DNA of 64,000 bases from Thraustochytrium sp. TN22. Taxonomy: Eukaryota > Sar > Bigyra > Thraustochytrida > Thraustochytriidae. Where the stretch lies: positions 62,001-126,000 of the forward strand of contig JABLUY010000055.1 in the NCBI GenBank assembly GCA_013306675.1, read 5' to 3'. Positions 47,385 through 56,330 of the stretch are shown here, one piece after another (the stretch's first letter is position 1; every line of letters starts with the position of its first letter). The notes beneath the pieces are model-generated. The model saw nothing but the letters and a program-made list of their open reading frames with translations. It made no database searches and was not told the origin of the DNA. Both the position numbers and the translations under genes were made by a program.

Positions 47385-48608
47385 CTAATAATTATCGCAA
47401 CTCTCAATATCCGAGGCGAGCACCGGATCAGCAGCATCACCCGTAGCATCACCCAAACTCGCTTGCCGGTCGGCGTCGGCCAACATGCGACCCCTCGCTT
47501 CGAGGAACCCCTCGTGGAATGGCGTGACCACTCCACACACTCCACGCTGCCCTTTAAATAGGCTGACTTGGTCCTGCAGGTCTCGACGAGCTTGTCGAGC
47601 GCAATCCTCCCGCTCCTCCGCCTCCCTGATCCTTGCCGTGGCGCTGTCCACATCCCTCCGCAACGCCTGGAGCTCCTCTTCATCCGTGGACCTGGACGCC
47701 TCGAAGAGGGCGCTCGCCGCGTCGTGGAGACGTTTTGTTTCGCGGGCTGAGGCTTCGGTTGCTTTCAGGTCAGATTGCGCCTTGGCAAGCTGTGCAGACG
47801 CAATTGCAAACTGCACCTCCATAGCGTGCTCGGCGTCGTACTTCTCAGCTTCGACCTCCTCATTCAGGGCAAGCACTTCCGTAATATCTACAAGCGCATT
47901 TGCGAGGGCTTTCTCCGCGTCATCGCGCCGCGTCCGTTCCTCGTCGGCACGTTCACCTTCTACCATGACGAGCCCCGCTAGGACGCCAAGAGCCGAGGCG
48001 ACATGCCTCGGGCTTTCCAGCCCGTGCGACTTCAGTGCAGCTGTGCTGGCCCGATCCAGGCGAGAGGAAGTGAGAGCAGTGCCCGTGCGCGGCGACACAC
48101 AAGCAGAAAACTTAACGTCCGGGACGACAATCGCAGCTGGTCTTGGACGCGATATATTTCTCGAATGGGTCGTGAGGGTGAATTTGTCGGCCGGGTCCGT
48201 CCGGGCTGAAACATCCACGTAGAAGAGCAGTCTGCGAGCGCAATTGGAGTAGTCTGTGGAGTCTGGCCCAACTGGAGGAACGCTGTCATCTAAGCGCACG
48301 AAGCATTCAGGCCGGAAATGCCGATATCCAACATACTGACTGGTTGGCGCCACCTCCCTCAACTGGGACTCTTGGATGCCGAGGTGCTTTAGCCAGCGAG
48401 CACGCACGTTGATCCCATTATGCGCACGCTTTGCTCCAGGAAGCTTGACTAAGTACCCCGACACCGTAAGCTCGCCACCGTCACGATCGGCCTCTTGGCA
48501 TGCACCAACTCTGGCACGTGCCACCACCTTGGTGCACAAACAACTGCCCTTCGGCGAGCGACGAGTGCGCCGCTTCTTCTGAGAAGGCTCCGCGTCGTCT
48601 TGATCCAT
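47385..48608 (-). CDS. Second transposon ORF: degenerate THAP-like domain plus coiled coil
   Basis: A 407-residue protein, convergent with the transposase ORF and 19 bases from it. It starts with NLS-like KKRRTRR (11-17). Residues 21-112 look like a THAP DNA-binding domain: Cys23/Cys25/Cys37, LPGAKR, a Trp in VRARWLKHLGI (72), VGYRHFRPECF (93-103, cf. the THAP pattern CSxHFxPxxF) and a closing VPP. The third zinc ligand Cys is Gly94 here, and the first pair is C-x-C rather than C-x2-4-C, so zinc binding is doubtful or altered. Residues about 215-350 form a long charged coiled coil (DDAEKALANALVDITEVLAL and on), likely for dimerisation. A role as an end-binding or accessory factor is inference from position. 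Confidence 0.68.
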   Translation of the reverse strand: MDQDDAEPSQKKRRTRRSPKGSCLCTKVVARARVGACQEADRDGGELTVSGYLVKLPGAKRAHNGINVRARWLKHLGIQESQLREVAPTSQYVGYRHFRPECFVRLDDSVPPVGPDSTDYSNCARRLLFYVDVSARTDPADKFTLTTHSRNISRPRPAAIVVPDVKFSACVSPRTGTALTSSRLDRASTAALKSHGLESPRHVASALGVLAGLVMVEGERADEERTRRDDAEKALANALVDITEVLALNEEVEAEKYDAEHAMEVQFAIASAQLAKAQSDLKATEASARETKRLHDAASALFEASRSTDEEELQALRRDVDSATARIREAEEREDCARQARRDLQDQVSLFKGQRGVCGVVTPFHEGFLEARGRMLADADRQASLGDATGDAADPVLASDIESCDNY

Positions 48609-49566
48609 GTCTTGGCCAGTAGCGGCCGCACGCAGATCACCTGCTTGTTGATGGCAGGCACCCAGATGGAGTTCAGGTGCGCCTCAGACCTCCAAAGCGC
48701 CACTTTGGCCCTGGAATCACCTCGTAAGAGTCACGGCAGGCCCTGGTCTACGTCCTAGCTGCTCAATCGCTCCCAAGGCCACGGCAGAGCTCGACGTGGG
48801 GACCTCCTTTTGAGTCCCTCAGGCCAATGACCCGCACAGCGCCTATGTAGGCTTTCAAAAGCCCACAATTCGCTTTGGAGAACGTTCAGGTATAGGTCCA
48901 CCTGATGTGAAGGTCTTTGCGACTAATCAAAGCCTGTGGCGAGACTGAGCGGGACACCAAGGAGAGACTTTTTTTGGACTTCCTTCGAACTCCTCTGCCG
49001 AAGCCGTCGAGGCGTCTCAGAAGCTAGCACACGAGTATCAGAGCCTCCAACCACCCTCTCAGCCGTAGCCAAGACGCGCCGGGGCACCAGGAGAGCGTGC
49101 GAGCTCAGGAGAGCACCACCAAAATCGTCAAGATCGACGTCTCGCCACCTCCTAGGGGCAATTCCGACGTCTCGACCCAGTATGGTGGGCTGACGTAGTG
49201 GCGGGATGTCGAGGGTGATGTATAGAAGCCCTAGAGCAGCCCCAACACGAACCCGAAGCCCTCACTCCTGTGCACCAAGTGCTCGAAGTAGGCGTCCAAA
49301 CCGTGGATGAGCCCGCCCAATGTCGGTTCGCCGCCGCCTTCAGCGGGACCGCGAAGCCTCGGCACGCGCACCAGCGCGGCCTCACACCACCACACGCCGA
49401 CTAGCCCCGCCCGTCAGCGCGCCCCCTCCCCGCCACGCCCGCACGAGCGCACGAAGCCATCCACGCGCAAGCAGGCATTTCTGCTGCTTCACTGGGAATA
49501 GACGCCGAGCTTCGCTGCCGGCCCCCCGGCGCAGGTGCGCCTTAACACGTATTATACATATTGAGA
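48609..49566. other. Right noncoding arm of the transposon
   Basis: About 960 bases between the second ORF and the right inverted repeat. No ORF of note. GCCTATGTAGGC near 48840 is a short palindrome. The promoter of the minus-strand ORF should be here. Confidence 0.45.
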
Positions 49567-49579
49567 CGGCGCAGGGTCC
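49567..49579 (-). repeat. Putative right terminal inverted repeat
   Basis: CGGCGCAGGGTCC, exact reverse complement of 42909-42921, followed by AT at 49580-49581. Confidence 0.55.
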
Positions 49580-49581
49580 AT

Positions 49582-50113
49582 GGGAACCAGGAAGGTCAGG
49601 GGCGCCAGTGCAGCCCAGTGCAGGCCGATCGTGTGGAGATTCTTGCTCCAATGTTAGCCAGCAGAGTGACGTAAAAGCGAGCCGAGCCCTCGCTTCAAGA
49701 AGGAGGCAGCTGCGTGCTCCAATTCACTTGACTCTCATGCTTGCAAGACCGTGACTTCTGCATGAACCATGCGGTAGGATACCATGGTGGGTAGTAACTT
49801 AGGTTTGGGTAGTCATCAGGAAACTAGCACGCTGACTGTAGACGACTCGGATGTTTTTCATCCTGGCATCTGCATCCTCATGGTCACGTCCACGGCCTCG
49901 GCGCCAAGCACAAGGGCAGCATCATCTGACACAGATCTCGATCGCCGCCTCGCGTGCGAAGGCCGCACGGGCGTGGCAGCGGCGCGCGGCAGCGCGGCAG
50001 CGCCTCGCGCGGAGCCTGGTGGCGGTGGTTGGTACCACAGGTAGTACGACCACTCACGCTGAGCGAGGGCGTCGAGGTCGTCGGCGGCGGCGACGTCCTC
50101 CATCACCACCGCC
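49582..50113. other. Seipin upstream region
   Basis: A gap of 532 bases from the right end of the transposon to the seipin start. No gene is supported. If the element boundaries are right, the seipin promoter now sits directly next to the element. Confidence 0.5.
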
Positions 50114-51544
50114 ATGGAGGACGAGGAGGCCCTGCGCGAGGGCTTCGGCGGGCCAGCGGGCCAGCGCGAGGAAGCCCGGAGCGTGCGCAGGAGAGCCTTC
50201 CCGCAGCAGGAGGGCTGGGCGCCTCGCCGCCAGCCAGAGGACTGGGAGGAGGAGCGCGGCTGGGGCGGAGCGGGCAGTGGCGCGTACGGGACGCAGTCGC
50301 AGCCGCAGTCGCAGCAGGACAAAAGCCGCCGCAAGCCCTGGATCCCGACAGGCGCGCGCAAGCTCGTGGTCCGCGTAACCGCGGCCTTTGGCATCGCGTC
50401 GGTGCTGCTGACGCTCGCGGCGCTCGTGGCGCTTGTGGCGTACATCTTCGTGTACGTGCAGTCCATGCCGCACGCGTTGAACATGGAGGCAGAGCTCTTC
50501 TTCGATTTTGATCCCGAGGACCAAGGCCAGGTGGCGCTGGACGCCGCGGCCTTGGCGCCCGGCGCGCTGCCGCGGGCCGAGGTGGACCTACACCGGGCGT
50601 CCAAGCAGTGGTCCGGCCGGCACGAGGACGACGCGAGCCACCAGGCCTCCGTAGACGTGGCGCTGAGCCCGGGTTTCCTGTACGACGTTCAGCTGCAGCT
50701 AGCGCTACCTGAGCCTGATCAATACATGCGACGCATAGGTAACTTCATGGTGGCGACAAGGCTGCTCTCGCGTCGCAAGCACGAACTCGCGCGATCGAAG
50801 CGGCCATTGTTGGCGCACGCAAGGCCAGAGCCCAAGCGCTGGCGCGCGCGGTCCTGGCTTGCGTACTTGATCCCGCTCTGGGGCGGCGAGGAGTTCGATC
50901 CGGTCCAGGAGCACGCCCTCGCGGCCAAGGCGCATCAGCTCGTGGACCTGGATGTCTTCGAGGGCTTTCGCGAGCGCTACGAGGCCGAACACCGCGTTCG
51001 GTTCGTGCACGTGCACCTCAGCACACCATTGGTGCAGCTCTACGCCGCCAAGCTACAATTTCACTGCCGCCTCGAGGGCCTCGCATACTACATGCACCAC
51101 TACTTCTTCACGAGCTTCGCCATTTATATGATTTCGGTATGCGGCACGGTGGCCATGGCGCTCTACGGCACAGCAGCCGCCTTTAGCGTCTTCTCCGCGG
51201 TTGCCCTTTCCCTCCCGGACGATGGCGACGATGAGGCGCTTTATGAGACCGCGGCCGGCGACGTCGATGACTTCAACGCGGACGCGCGTACCGGCTTTGG
51301 CGGCCGGGGCGGAGCGCGCGGCTTCGGCGGGGGTGGCTTCCCTGCCTTCGACGAGGACGAGGACGAGGACGAAGAGGATGACTTTCTGCGCGGCCGGCGC
51401 GCCCGCGCCAGGCACCGTGGGGCGCGTGGCCGCCGACCCGCTGCCAACACAGCGCCGCGCACACGGGAGGACCCAGGGATGGACGCCTTCGACCTGGGTG
51501 GCATCGACCCACCGCCCACGCCGGCCTCAGCAGTGGACGCCTGA
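50114..51544 (+). CDS. BSCL2: Seipin, lipid-droplet biogenesis protein
   Basis: A 476-residue ER membrane protein that organises lipid droplet formation. A disordered charged N-terminus (1-82) leads to TM1 (about 85-114, FGIASVLLTLAALVALVAYI), the lumenal seipin domain (about 115-320) with FLYDVQLQLALPEPDQYM, IGNFMVATRLLSRRKHELA and SKRPLLAHARP matching the family, then TM2 (about 328-368, FAIYMISVCGTVAMALYG). The cytosolic tail is long, acidic and then Gly/Arg-rich. Length is slightly above the human form (398). The stop codon falls in the first unit of a 16-bp tandem repeat. It converges on ALG1. Confidence 0.86.
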   Translation: MEDEEALREGFGGPAGQREEARSVRRRAFPQQEGWAPRRQPEDWEEERGWGGAGSGAYGTQSQPQSQQDKSRRKPWIPTGARKLVVRVTAAFGIASVLLTLAALVALVAYIFVYVQSMPHALNMEAELFFDFDPEDQGQVALDAAALAPGALPRAEVDLHRASKQWSGRHEDDASHQASVDVALSPGFLYDVQLQLALPEPDQYMRRIGNFMVATRLLSRRKHELARSKRPLLAHARPEPKRWRARSWLAYLIPLWGGEEFDPVQEHALAAKAHQLVDLDVFEGFRERYEAEHRVRFVHVHLSTPLVQLYAAKLQFHCRLEGLAYYMHHYFFTSFAIYMISVCGTVAMALYGTAAAFSVFSAVALSLPDDGDDEALYETAAGDVDDFNADARTGFGGRGGARGFGGGGFPAFDEDEDEDEEDDFLRGRRARARHRGARGRRPAANTAPRTREDPGMDAFDLGGIDPPPTPASAVDA

Positions 51545-51614
51545 GGGCTTGTGCGCCTGAGGGTTTGGACGCCTGAGGGTTTGGACGCCTGAGGGCCTGG
51601 ACGCCTGAGGGCTT
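51535..51614 (+). repeat. Five 16-bp tandem repeats over the seipin stop
   Basis: Units of GGACGCCTGAGGGYTT with one or two changes each, at 51535, 51551, 51567, 51583 and 51599. The first unit contains the seipin TGA. The unit length is not a multiple of three, so copies can shift frame past the stop. Confidence 0.92.
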
Positions 51615-51665
51615 GCGCTATTCCCGCTCGCCCAACCGACTGCCCGACCGACCGACTAACACCTC

Positions 51666-53087
51666 TCACTCAGCATGCACCGCCGCTGCCGCCCCCGCCG
51701 CCGCCCCCGCCCACATCACGTAGGCGGCCTCGAACAGCACGAGCAGCACGAGCAGTGCAAAGACGGGTGCACAGCGGCGCGGGCCGGCGTGACCCAGTGC
51801 GCGGATGCGCGGGCCTGCGCGCTGGTCCCAGTGCGCATCCCAGCGCTCCGCGACGCTGGCCTCGACGCCACGCCGCAAGGCAGCGAGGCGCGCCTCGCTG
51901 CCGTCCTCGAAAAGCAGGCTCGCCAGCTGGTCCGCGAGCTGCGCCTCGGTGCGGAAGACGAGGCCGTTCTTCTCGTGCTGCACGAGCTCGTCTAGGCAGG
52001 CAAAGTCGACCGCGCACACCGGCAAGCCGGCGCCAAACATGTCGACCACCTTCATGGGCAGATCGAGCCCAGACGAGGAGGTGTGCAGGCAGACGCCGAG
52101 GTCCATGCAGGCCAGTAGCAAGGGGTAGTCAGCATGTTCGAGCCAGACGGAGCGCACCGCCACGTTGCGCATGCCCAGCGCCTCCGCGCGCGCCAGATAC
52201 ATGTCGCGCTGCGGGCCCTTGCCCGTGACAACGCAGATGGCGCCGCGGGCCGCGACGGCCGGGTGCGCGTCCAGGCGCGCGAGCGCTGCCAGCAGGATGC
52301 CAAAGTCCTCGTCGGGCGTCCAGCTCGTCGACGACACGATGAGCGCCGGACGGTCGCTGCGCAGCGTCGCCGCGCGCCCGCGCACAGCGCGCTGCGAAAA
52401 AATATTGCCGCGGCCGCCCGAGATGAGGTCGCCCAGGCGCTCCCAGACCTCGTGCTGCTCCGCGGGCTGCAGCGGACGGAAAATCGCCGGCGGCTTATCG
52501 TAAAGAACCTGCACGCTGTCCTCTCGAATGCTAAAGTTGGCGCCCAGCCATTGTCGCAGCGCGTTCGTCACGCACAGATGCGCGTCGCCGATGGCGCGGC
52601 CCAGCACGCGCTCGTAGGCTCGAGCGAAGCGCACGGCCGGGTGCTTTTCGCCGCTCGCGAACGAGAGCGCCAGGATCGTGAAGCCCAAGTTGTGCCAGTC
52701 CACCACGATGCGCGTGCCGCGCAGCCAGCGCAGCGCCGCCAGGACGAGAAAGGTCGGGATGCAGGGCGGATTCTGCACGATGACCACGTCAAGCTCGCGC
52801 TCGCCTGCGAGCGCCGCGAAGACCTGCCACACCTGCTGCGCCACCTTGACCGGCGCGTACAGCAGGAGCAGGCGTCGAGGCAGCCCGCTTGTGACCGGGT
52901 CGGCGAGTCGCGTCTCGTGCACCTTGGCGTTCTCCGTCAGCTCCTGCACACACGGACTGCCCTTGGCACCGACCACCGCGACGCTCGCCACCCAGTCCTG
53001 CCGCGCCAGCGAGAGCGCGTGGTACTGCATGCGCGGCGACCTGCCCACGTCGCCCAGCACAAGGACGGCGGCATGCAGACCGCTCAT
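51666..53087 (-). CDS. ALG1: ALG1 beta-1,4-mannosyltransferase (GT33)
   Basis: A 473-residue enzyme adding the first mannose to the dolichol-linked chitobiose on the cytosolic ER face, for N-glycosylation. Family marks: VLVLGDVGRSPRMQYHALSL at the start, VVIVQNPPCIPTFLV, VVDWHNLGFTILALSF, STSWTPDEDFGILL, and SSGLDLPMKVVDMFGAGLPV near the donor site. The preferred start MSGLHAAVLVLGDVG leaves no N-terminal membrane anchor; instead a hydrophobic segment sits at the very C-terminus (VFALLVLLVLFEAAYVMWAG, about 440-460). Known ALG1 proteins have the anchor at the N-terminus. The frame does extend 72 codons upstream but is Arg/Ala/Cys-rich there without a clear membrane segment. Its ATG overlaps the ATG of the divergent adenosine deaminase-like gene. 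Confidence 0.93.
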   Translation of the reverse strand: MSGLHAAVLVLGDVGRSPRMQYHALSLARQDWVASVAVVGAKGSPCVQELTENAKVHETRLADPVTSGLPRRLLLLYAPVKVAQQVWQVFAALAGERELDVVIVQNPPCIPTFLVLAALRWLRGTRIVVDWHNLGFTILALSFASGEKHPAVRFARAYERVLGRAIGDAHLCVTNALRQWLGANFSIREDSVQVLYDKPPAIFRPLQPAEQHEVWERLGDLISGGRGNIFSQRAVRGRAATLRSDRPALIVSSTSWTPDEDFGILLAALARLDAHPAVAARGAICVVTGKGPQRDMYLARAEALGMRNVAVRSVWLEHADYPLLLACMDLGVCLHTSSSGLDLPMKVVDMFGAGLPVCAVDFACLDELVQHEKNGLVFRTEAQLADQLASLLFEDGSEARLAALRRGVEASVAERWDAHWDQRAGPRIRALGHAGPRRCAPVFALLVLLVLFEAAYVMWAGAAAGAAAAVHAE

Positions 53088-54494
53088 GGCACCTGCCGCC
53101 GCGGCCGCAACGGCGCGCGCGCTGCGCGTGGCGCGCCGCTTGCCCGCGCTCGAGCTGCACCTGCACCTCGGTACGTCACGGCGGCACGCGCCGCGTGCGC
53201 ACGCAGCGGCAACGCAACGCAACGCACGCAGCGCGACCGGGTTTGCCGCGGCAAACCGGCCGCTGCTGTGCGGCACACAGCGGGCGGCCCGCATGGCGGC
53301 CACCGCTGCTGCTGCTCTGCTCGCGCCTCGAGTGCTACTACGAAGTCACCATTCCTTGTTTGGAGAGAGCTAACGACCACACTCGCGACCGACGCAGACG
53401 GCTCGCTGCCGGCGGGCTTCGTGCGGCGTCGCGCTCCCGCCCGAGGTCTGGCCGCGGCCTCGCAGCTCGAGCCGGACGACCATGAGGACGCCAACGGAGC
53501 CGGCGCCGCCAGGGCCGCCGCCAGGGCCGCCAGCGCTGGCAGGGCTGCCGCGGCCTCCGCCTTCGCGCCGAGCAAGGTCCGCTCGTGGCTGCATGGCGTG
53601 AAGCGCGGTCAGACCGCGACCATGGAAAAGGGCGGGAACTGGGCCGTCTTCGACCTGTGCAACGAGATGCTGCAGAGCGAGGACGAGCTGCGCGAGGCCA
53701 CCGTGGCTGCGGCCGAGGCCTTCCGCGACGGCCTCGGCGGCCGCCACCTGGAGCTGCGCTTCTGCCCGCAGCTGCACACCAAGGAGGGTCTCTCGACGGA
53801 GGCCGTGCTGGGGGCAGTGACGCACGCGCTGCGGGACGTGCCGGGTCTTTCGGGCGGCGTGATCGTCTGCGGGCTGCGCTCGCACGCGCCCCGGGACGTG
53901 CGCTTTGCGGCGGACCTGGCCTCCGCGCACCGCGAGCACGGCGTCATAGGCTTCGACATTGCCGGCGATGAGGCCACCTTCCCCCTGCGGCCGCACGCGG
54001 ACGCGGTGCGCGCCGCGCAGCGCGCCGGCCTGATGGTCACTGTGCACGCCGGCGAGACCGGTCTGGCATCCGACATGGACAACCTGCGCCTGGCTCTGGC
54101 GCTGGGCGTCGACCGCATTGGCCACGGTTGGGCCATTGTCAAGGACCGCGCGCTCCTGCGCGAGGCGGTGCAGCAGCGCGTCGTCTTCGAGTGCTGCATG
54201 ACATCCAACCTGCGCCCGGACTGCGTACGCACCTATGCTGCGCACCCGGTGCGCCACTTGATGCGCGAGGGCGCCTGCGTGACGCTCAACTCGGACAACT
54301 TCATGCTCTCCGGCACCGCCAAGGACCCCGCCCCGACGCCGTGGACGGAGCGCGAGGCCGCCGTGCGCCACCTCGACTTTTCTGCCGAGGATCTCGTGCG
54401 CGTCACGCTCAACGCCGTGCGCGCAGCGTGTGGCATCTCGGACGCGCAGCGCGCCGGCCTCGCCGCCGAGGTCCTGCAAGCACTCGAGGATTGA
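53086..54494 (+). CDS. Adenosine deaminase-family enzyme, two exons
   Basis: Exons 53086-53170 and 53398-54494, intron 53171-53397 (GTACGTCACG to GACGCAG); 393 residues. Splicing joins LELHLHL to DGSLPAGF, restoring the metal-site motif HLHLDGS (His25, His27). Other ADA-family marks: FDIAGDEATFP, VHAGETG with His245 and Glu248, DRIGHGWAIV with His271, CMTSN, and TLNSDNFM with Asp328. The zinc ligands and the catalytic Glu are all present. In the last motif the second Asp, which in adenosine deaminase contacts the purine, is Asn329. The enzyme should be a zinc aminohydrolase of the purine type; whether it uses adenosine, a modified AMP or another purine is open. A Gly/Ala-rich insert follows exon 2's start. 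Confidence 0.87.
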
Positions 54495-54669
54495 CTTAGC
54501 TTGTTACCACCTTGCAAACCCAAGGAGAAGAGTGCACTGCACTGGTGCGGTGTACCACCACCACCAAGTGACTAGAGCCGGCGGATCGCACCGCAAGGCA
54601 CGCACGCATGCCGCGTGCGCTCGGGAGACTCGGAAGGTGACGGGAGTAGTTAGCCACCACACAAAAAAG

Positions 54670-56289
54670 TTAGGACAGCTGCATGTTCTCCAGCATTTTC
54701 GGGTCCTGGGGCAGCATGAGGTGCGGGCCGACAAAGGCCTCGAAGACGCCGTGCGCGAGGTAGAGGCTGGAGACAATGATGAGCGCAAGCGAGAACTTCT
54801 GGTCGACGCAGGCTTGGTCGTCCGATGGGCAATGGTCCTTGAGCGAGCTGAACGTGAGCGAGATGCTGAGGATGACGATCGAGTCGATGATGCTAATGGC
54901 CGGGCCGACGAAGCCGAAAATCTTGCTAGCGCCCTCCACCGAGGTGACCATGCCCTGCAGCAGCGTCTCAAAGCCGATGCGCGGCGCGGTGGAGAGGAGG
55001 AAGAAGAGCAAGACGCTCAGCACGACGAGCGCGCGCGAGATCCAGCTCGTGGCGCTATGCACCGACACATCCGGGTTGCCGATCTCCATGCTGTGTGCGA
55101 AGAGAAGGATCCACACTGCCGCGCTGGCGATGAGCACCGAAAAGAAGAGCGGGCGAAAGCCGGCCTTGCGCGTGGGCGGCGTCCAGAACGAGTGCATGAA
55201 GACGCCCGCGGCCACAGCGCCCAGCTTGCCGAGCGCCACGATGACGGCGGTCGACAGGTTGGTGCGTGTCGGGTCACCGTTGCCAAAGAAGCGCGACGTG
55301 TAGGCGTACTCGGTGACCACTACCGAAACCATGGCATCCTCGGCCGCCACCTCAAGGCCGAGGAAGAGCAGGCGCCAGCGAATGGGCCGTGTCTGCCAGG
55401 TCAGCTTAGCGCCCTCCCAGATGCTTCCAAGCAGGCTCCCAGACTCCTCTTGGCTCGTGCCCGCCTGCTGCTCCTGCTCCTGCTGCTGCTGCTGCTGCTC
55501 TTCCGTGCCGGCCTCGTCCTCCTCAAGCAGGCCGACGCGCTCTTGCGCCGCGGGGTCCCCGCGGCGGATGCCGACCAGGTAGCACCAGAGCGAGACGAGC
55601 GAGGTGAGCAGAAAGACAGCCGCAAACATGAAGACGAGCACTCCAGACTTGATCGAGTTCTCATCCTCCGGTGACGTGCCCTCCTTGACGGCGCGCTCGC
55701 CCAGGTACCAGGCGAGCACGGCCACAGCGGGCGTGAAGACCAGAAAGGCAGTGTCCATGGCAATGTGGAAGGTCGAGTTGATCTTGTTGCGCATGCCATC
55801 CGTCACGGGAAGCTCCATCTGCGCGCCCAAGGTGTCCGTGCCGCCCATGTCCACGTCCACGACGTTGGCGAAGGCGACATTGGCGCCGTCCACGAAGAGC
55901 AGAAAGACCACCATGCCGTACACCGCGCCCGGCGCGTGCCACACGGCCAGCGGCGACACGAAGAAGAACCAGATGAGCGGCAGCAGCACCACGTAGATGA
56001 TGGCGCGCCCCACAGTCGTCACGCTGAGAATCTTGACCAGGCTGTAGCGCTCCGCATACACGCCGGCCAGCGGGCTCAGCAGCAGCAGCGACAGGTTGAA
56101 CGAGACGCGCACCGCGCCCAGCACATTCTCGCTGCCCACCAGCGCCAGCGCCAGCGGCGACAGGCCCGTCCACCAGAGCGCCACGCGCAGTCCGTACGCG
56201 CACTGGCCCGTCAAGTAGCTCCGGAACACCGGCCCCAGCCGCGACGTGTCTTCGCCCAGCAGCGCCTCCGTCGCGCTCGACTCCGCCAT
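54670..56289 (-). CDS. MFS-type membrane transporter, substrate unknown
   Basis: A 539-residue protein with about eleven to twelve membrane segments in two halves split by a hydrophilic loop (about 245-300) with a poly-Gln/Glu run (EEQQQQQQQEQEQQ). A conserved-looking loop LLSPLAGVYAERYSLVKILS (about 70-90) matches the MFS A-motif area after TM2. The N-terminus SSATEALLGED has a possible dileucine-type sorting signal. No substrate family recognised. The tail PHLMLPQDPKMLENMQLS is short. It converges on the adenosine deaminase-like gene with 175 bases between stops. Confidence 0.75.
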   Translation of the reverse strand: MAESSATEALLGEDTSRLGPVFRSYLTGQCAYGLRVALWWTGLSPLALALVGSENVLGAVRVSFNLSLLLLSPLAGVYAERYSLVKILSVTTVGRAIIYVVLLPLIWFFFVSPLAVWHAPGAVYGMVVFLLFVDGANVAFANVVDVDMGGTDTLGAQMELPVTDGMRNKINSTFHIAMDTAFLVFTPAVAVLAWYLGERAVKEGTSPEDENSIKSGVLVFMFAAVFLLTSLVSLWCYLVGIRRGDPAAQERVGLLEEDEAGTEEQQQQQQEQEQQAGTSQEESGSLLGSIWEGAKLTWQTRPIRWRLLFLGLEVAAEDAMVSVVVTEYAYTSRFFGNGDPTRTNLSTAVIVALGKLGAVAAGVFMHSFWTPPTRKAGFRPLFFSVLIASAAVWILLFAHSMEIGNPDVSVHSATSWISRALVVLSVLLFFLLSTAPRIGFETLLQGMVTSVEGASKIFGFVGPAISIIDSIVILSISLTFSSLKDHCPSDDQACVDQKFSLALIIVSSLYLAHGVFEAFVGPHLMLPQDPKMLENMQLS

Positions 56290-56293
56290 CCTC

Positions 56294-56330
<37 letters not shown>

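Larger units (their letters stand above)
42909..49579. mobile_element. Intact-looking DNA transposon, FEN1-SWIM-DDE plus THAP-like ORF
   Basis: Two large convergent ORFs (43217-47365 plus strand, 47385-48608 minus strand) are bracketed by a 13-bp perfect inverted repeat, GGACCCTGCGCCG at 42909-42921 and its complement at 49567-49579. Each is flanked outward by AT, a candidate 2-bp target duplication. Inside the repeats, similarity continues for a few bases with one gap (C..TCAA). Length is about 6.67 kb. A DDE transposase, a SWIM finger and a partner ORF with a THAP-like domain, with a separate nuclease activity, resemble ISL2EU/IS4EU elements, which I recall as having AT target sites. Neither ORF shows a break, so the copy may be young or active. 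The boundaries rest on one short repeat and are less certain than the ORFs. Confidence 0.65.

Noticed and set aside
53088-53303. N-terminal extension of ALG1
   Set aside because: The added residues are Arg/Cys/Ala-rich with no membrane segment, and they cover the first exon of the divergent deaminase gene.
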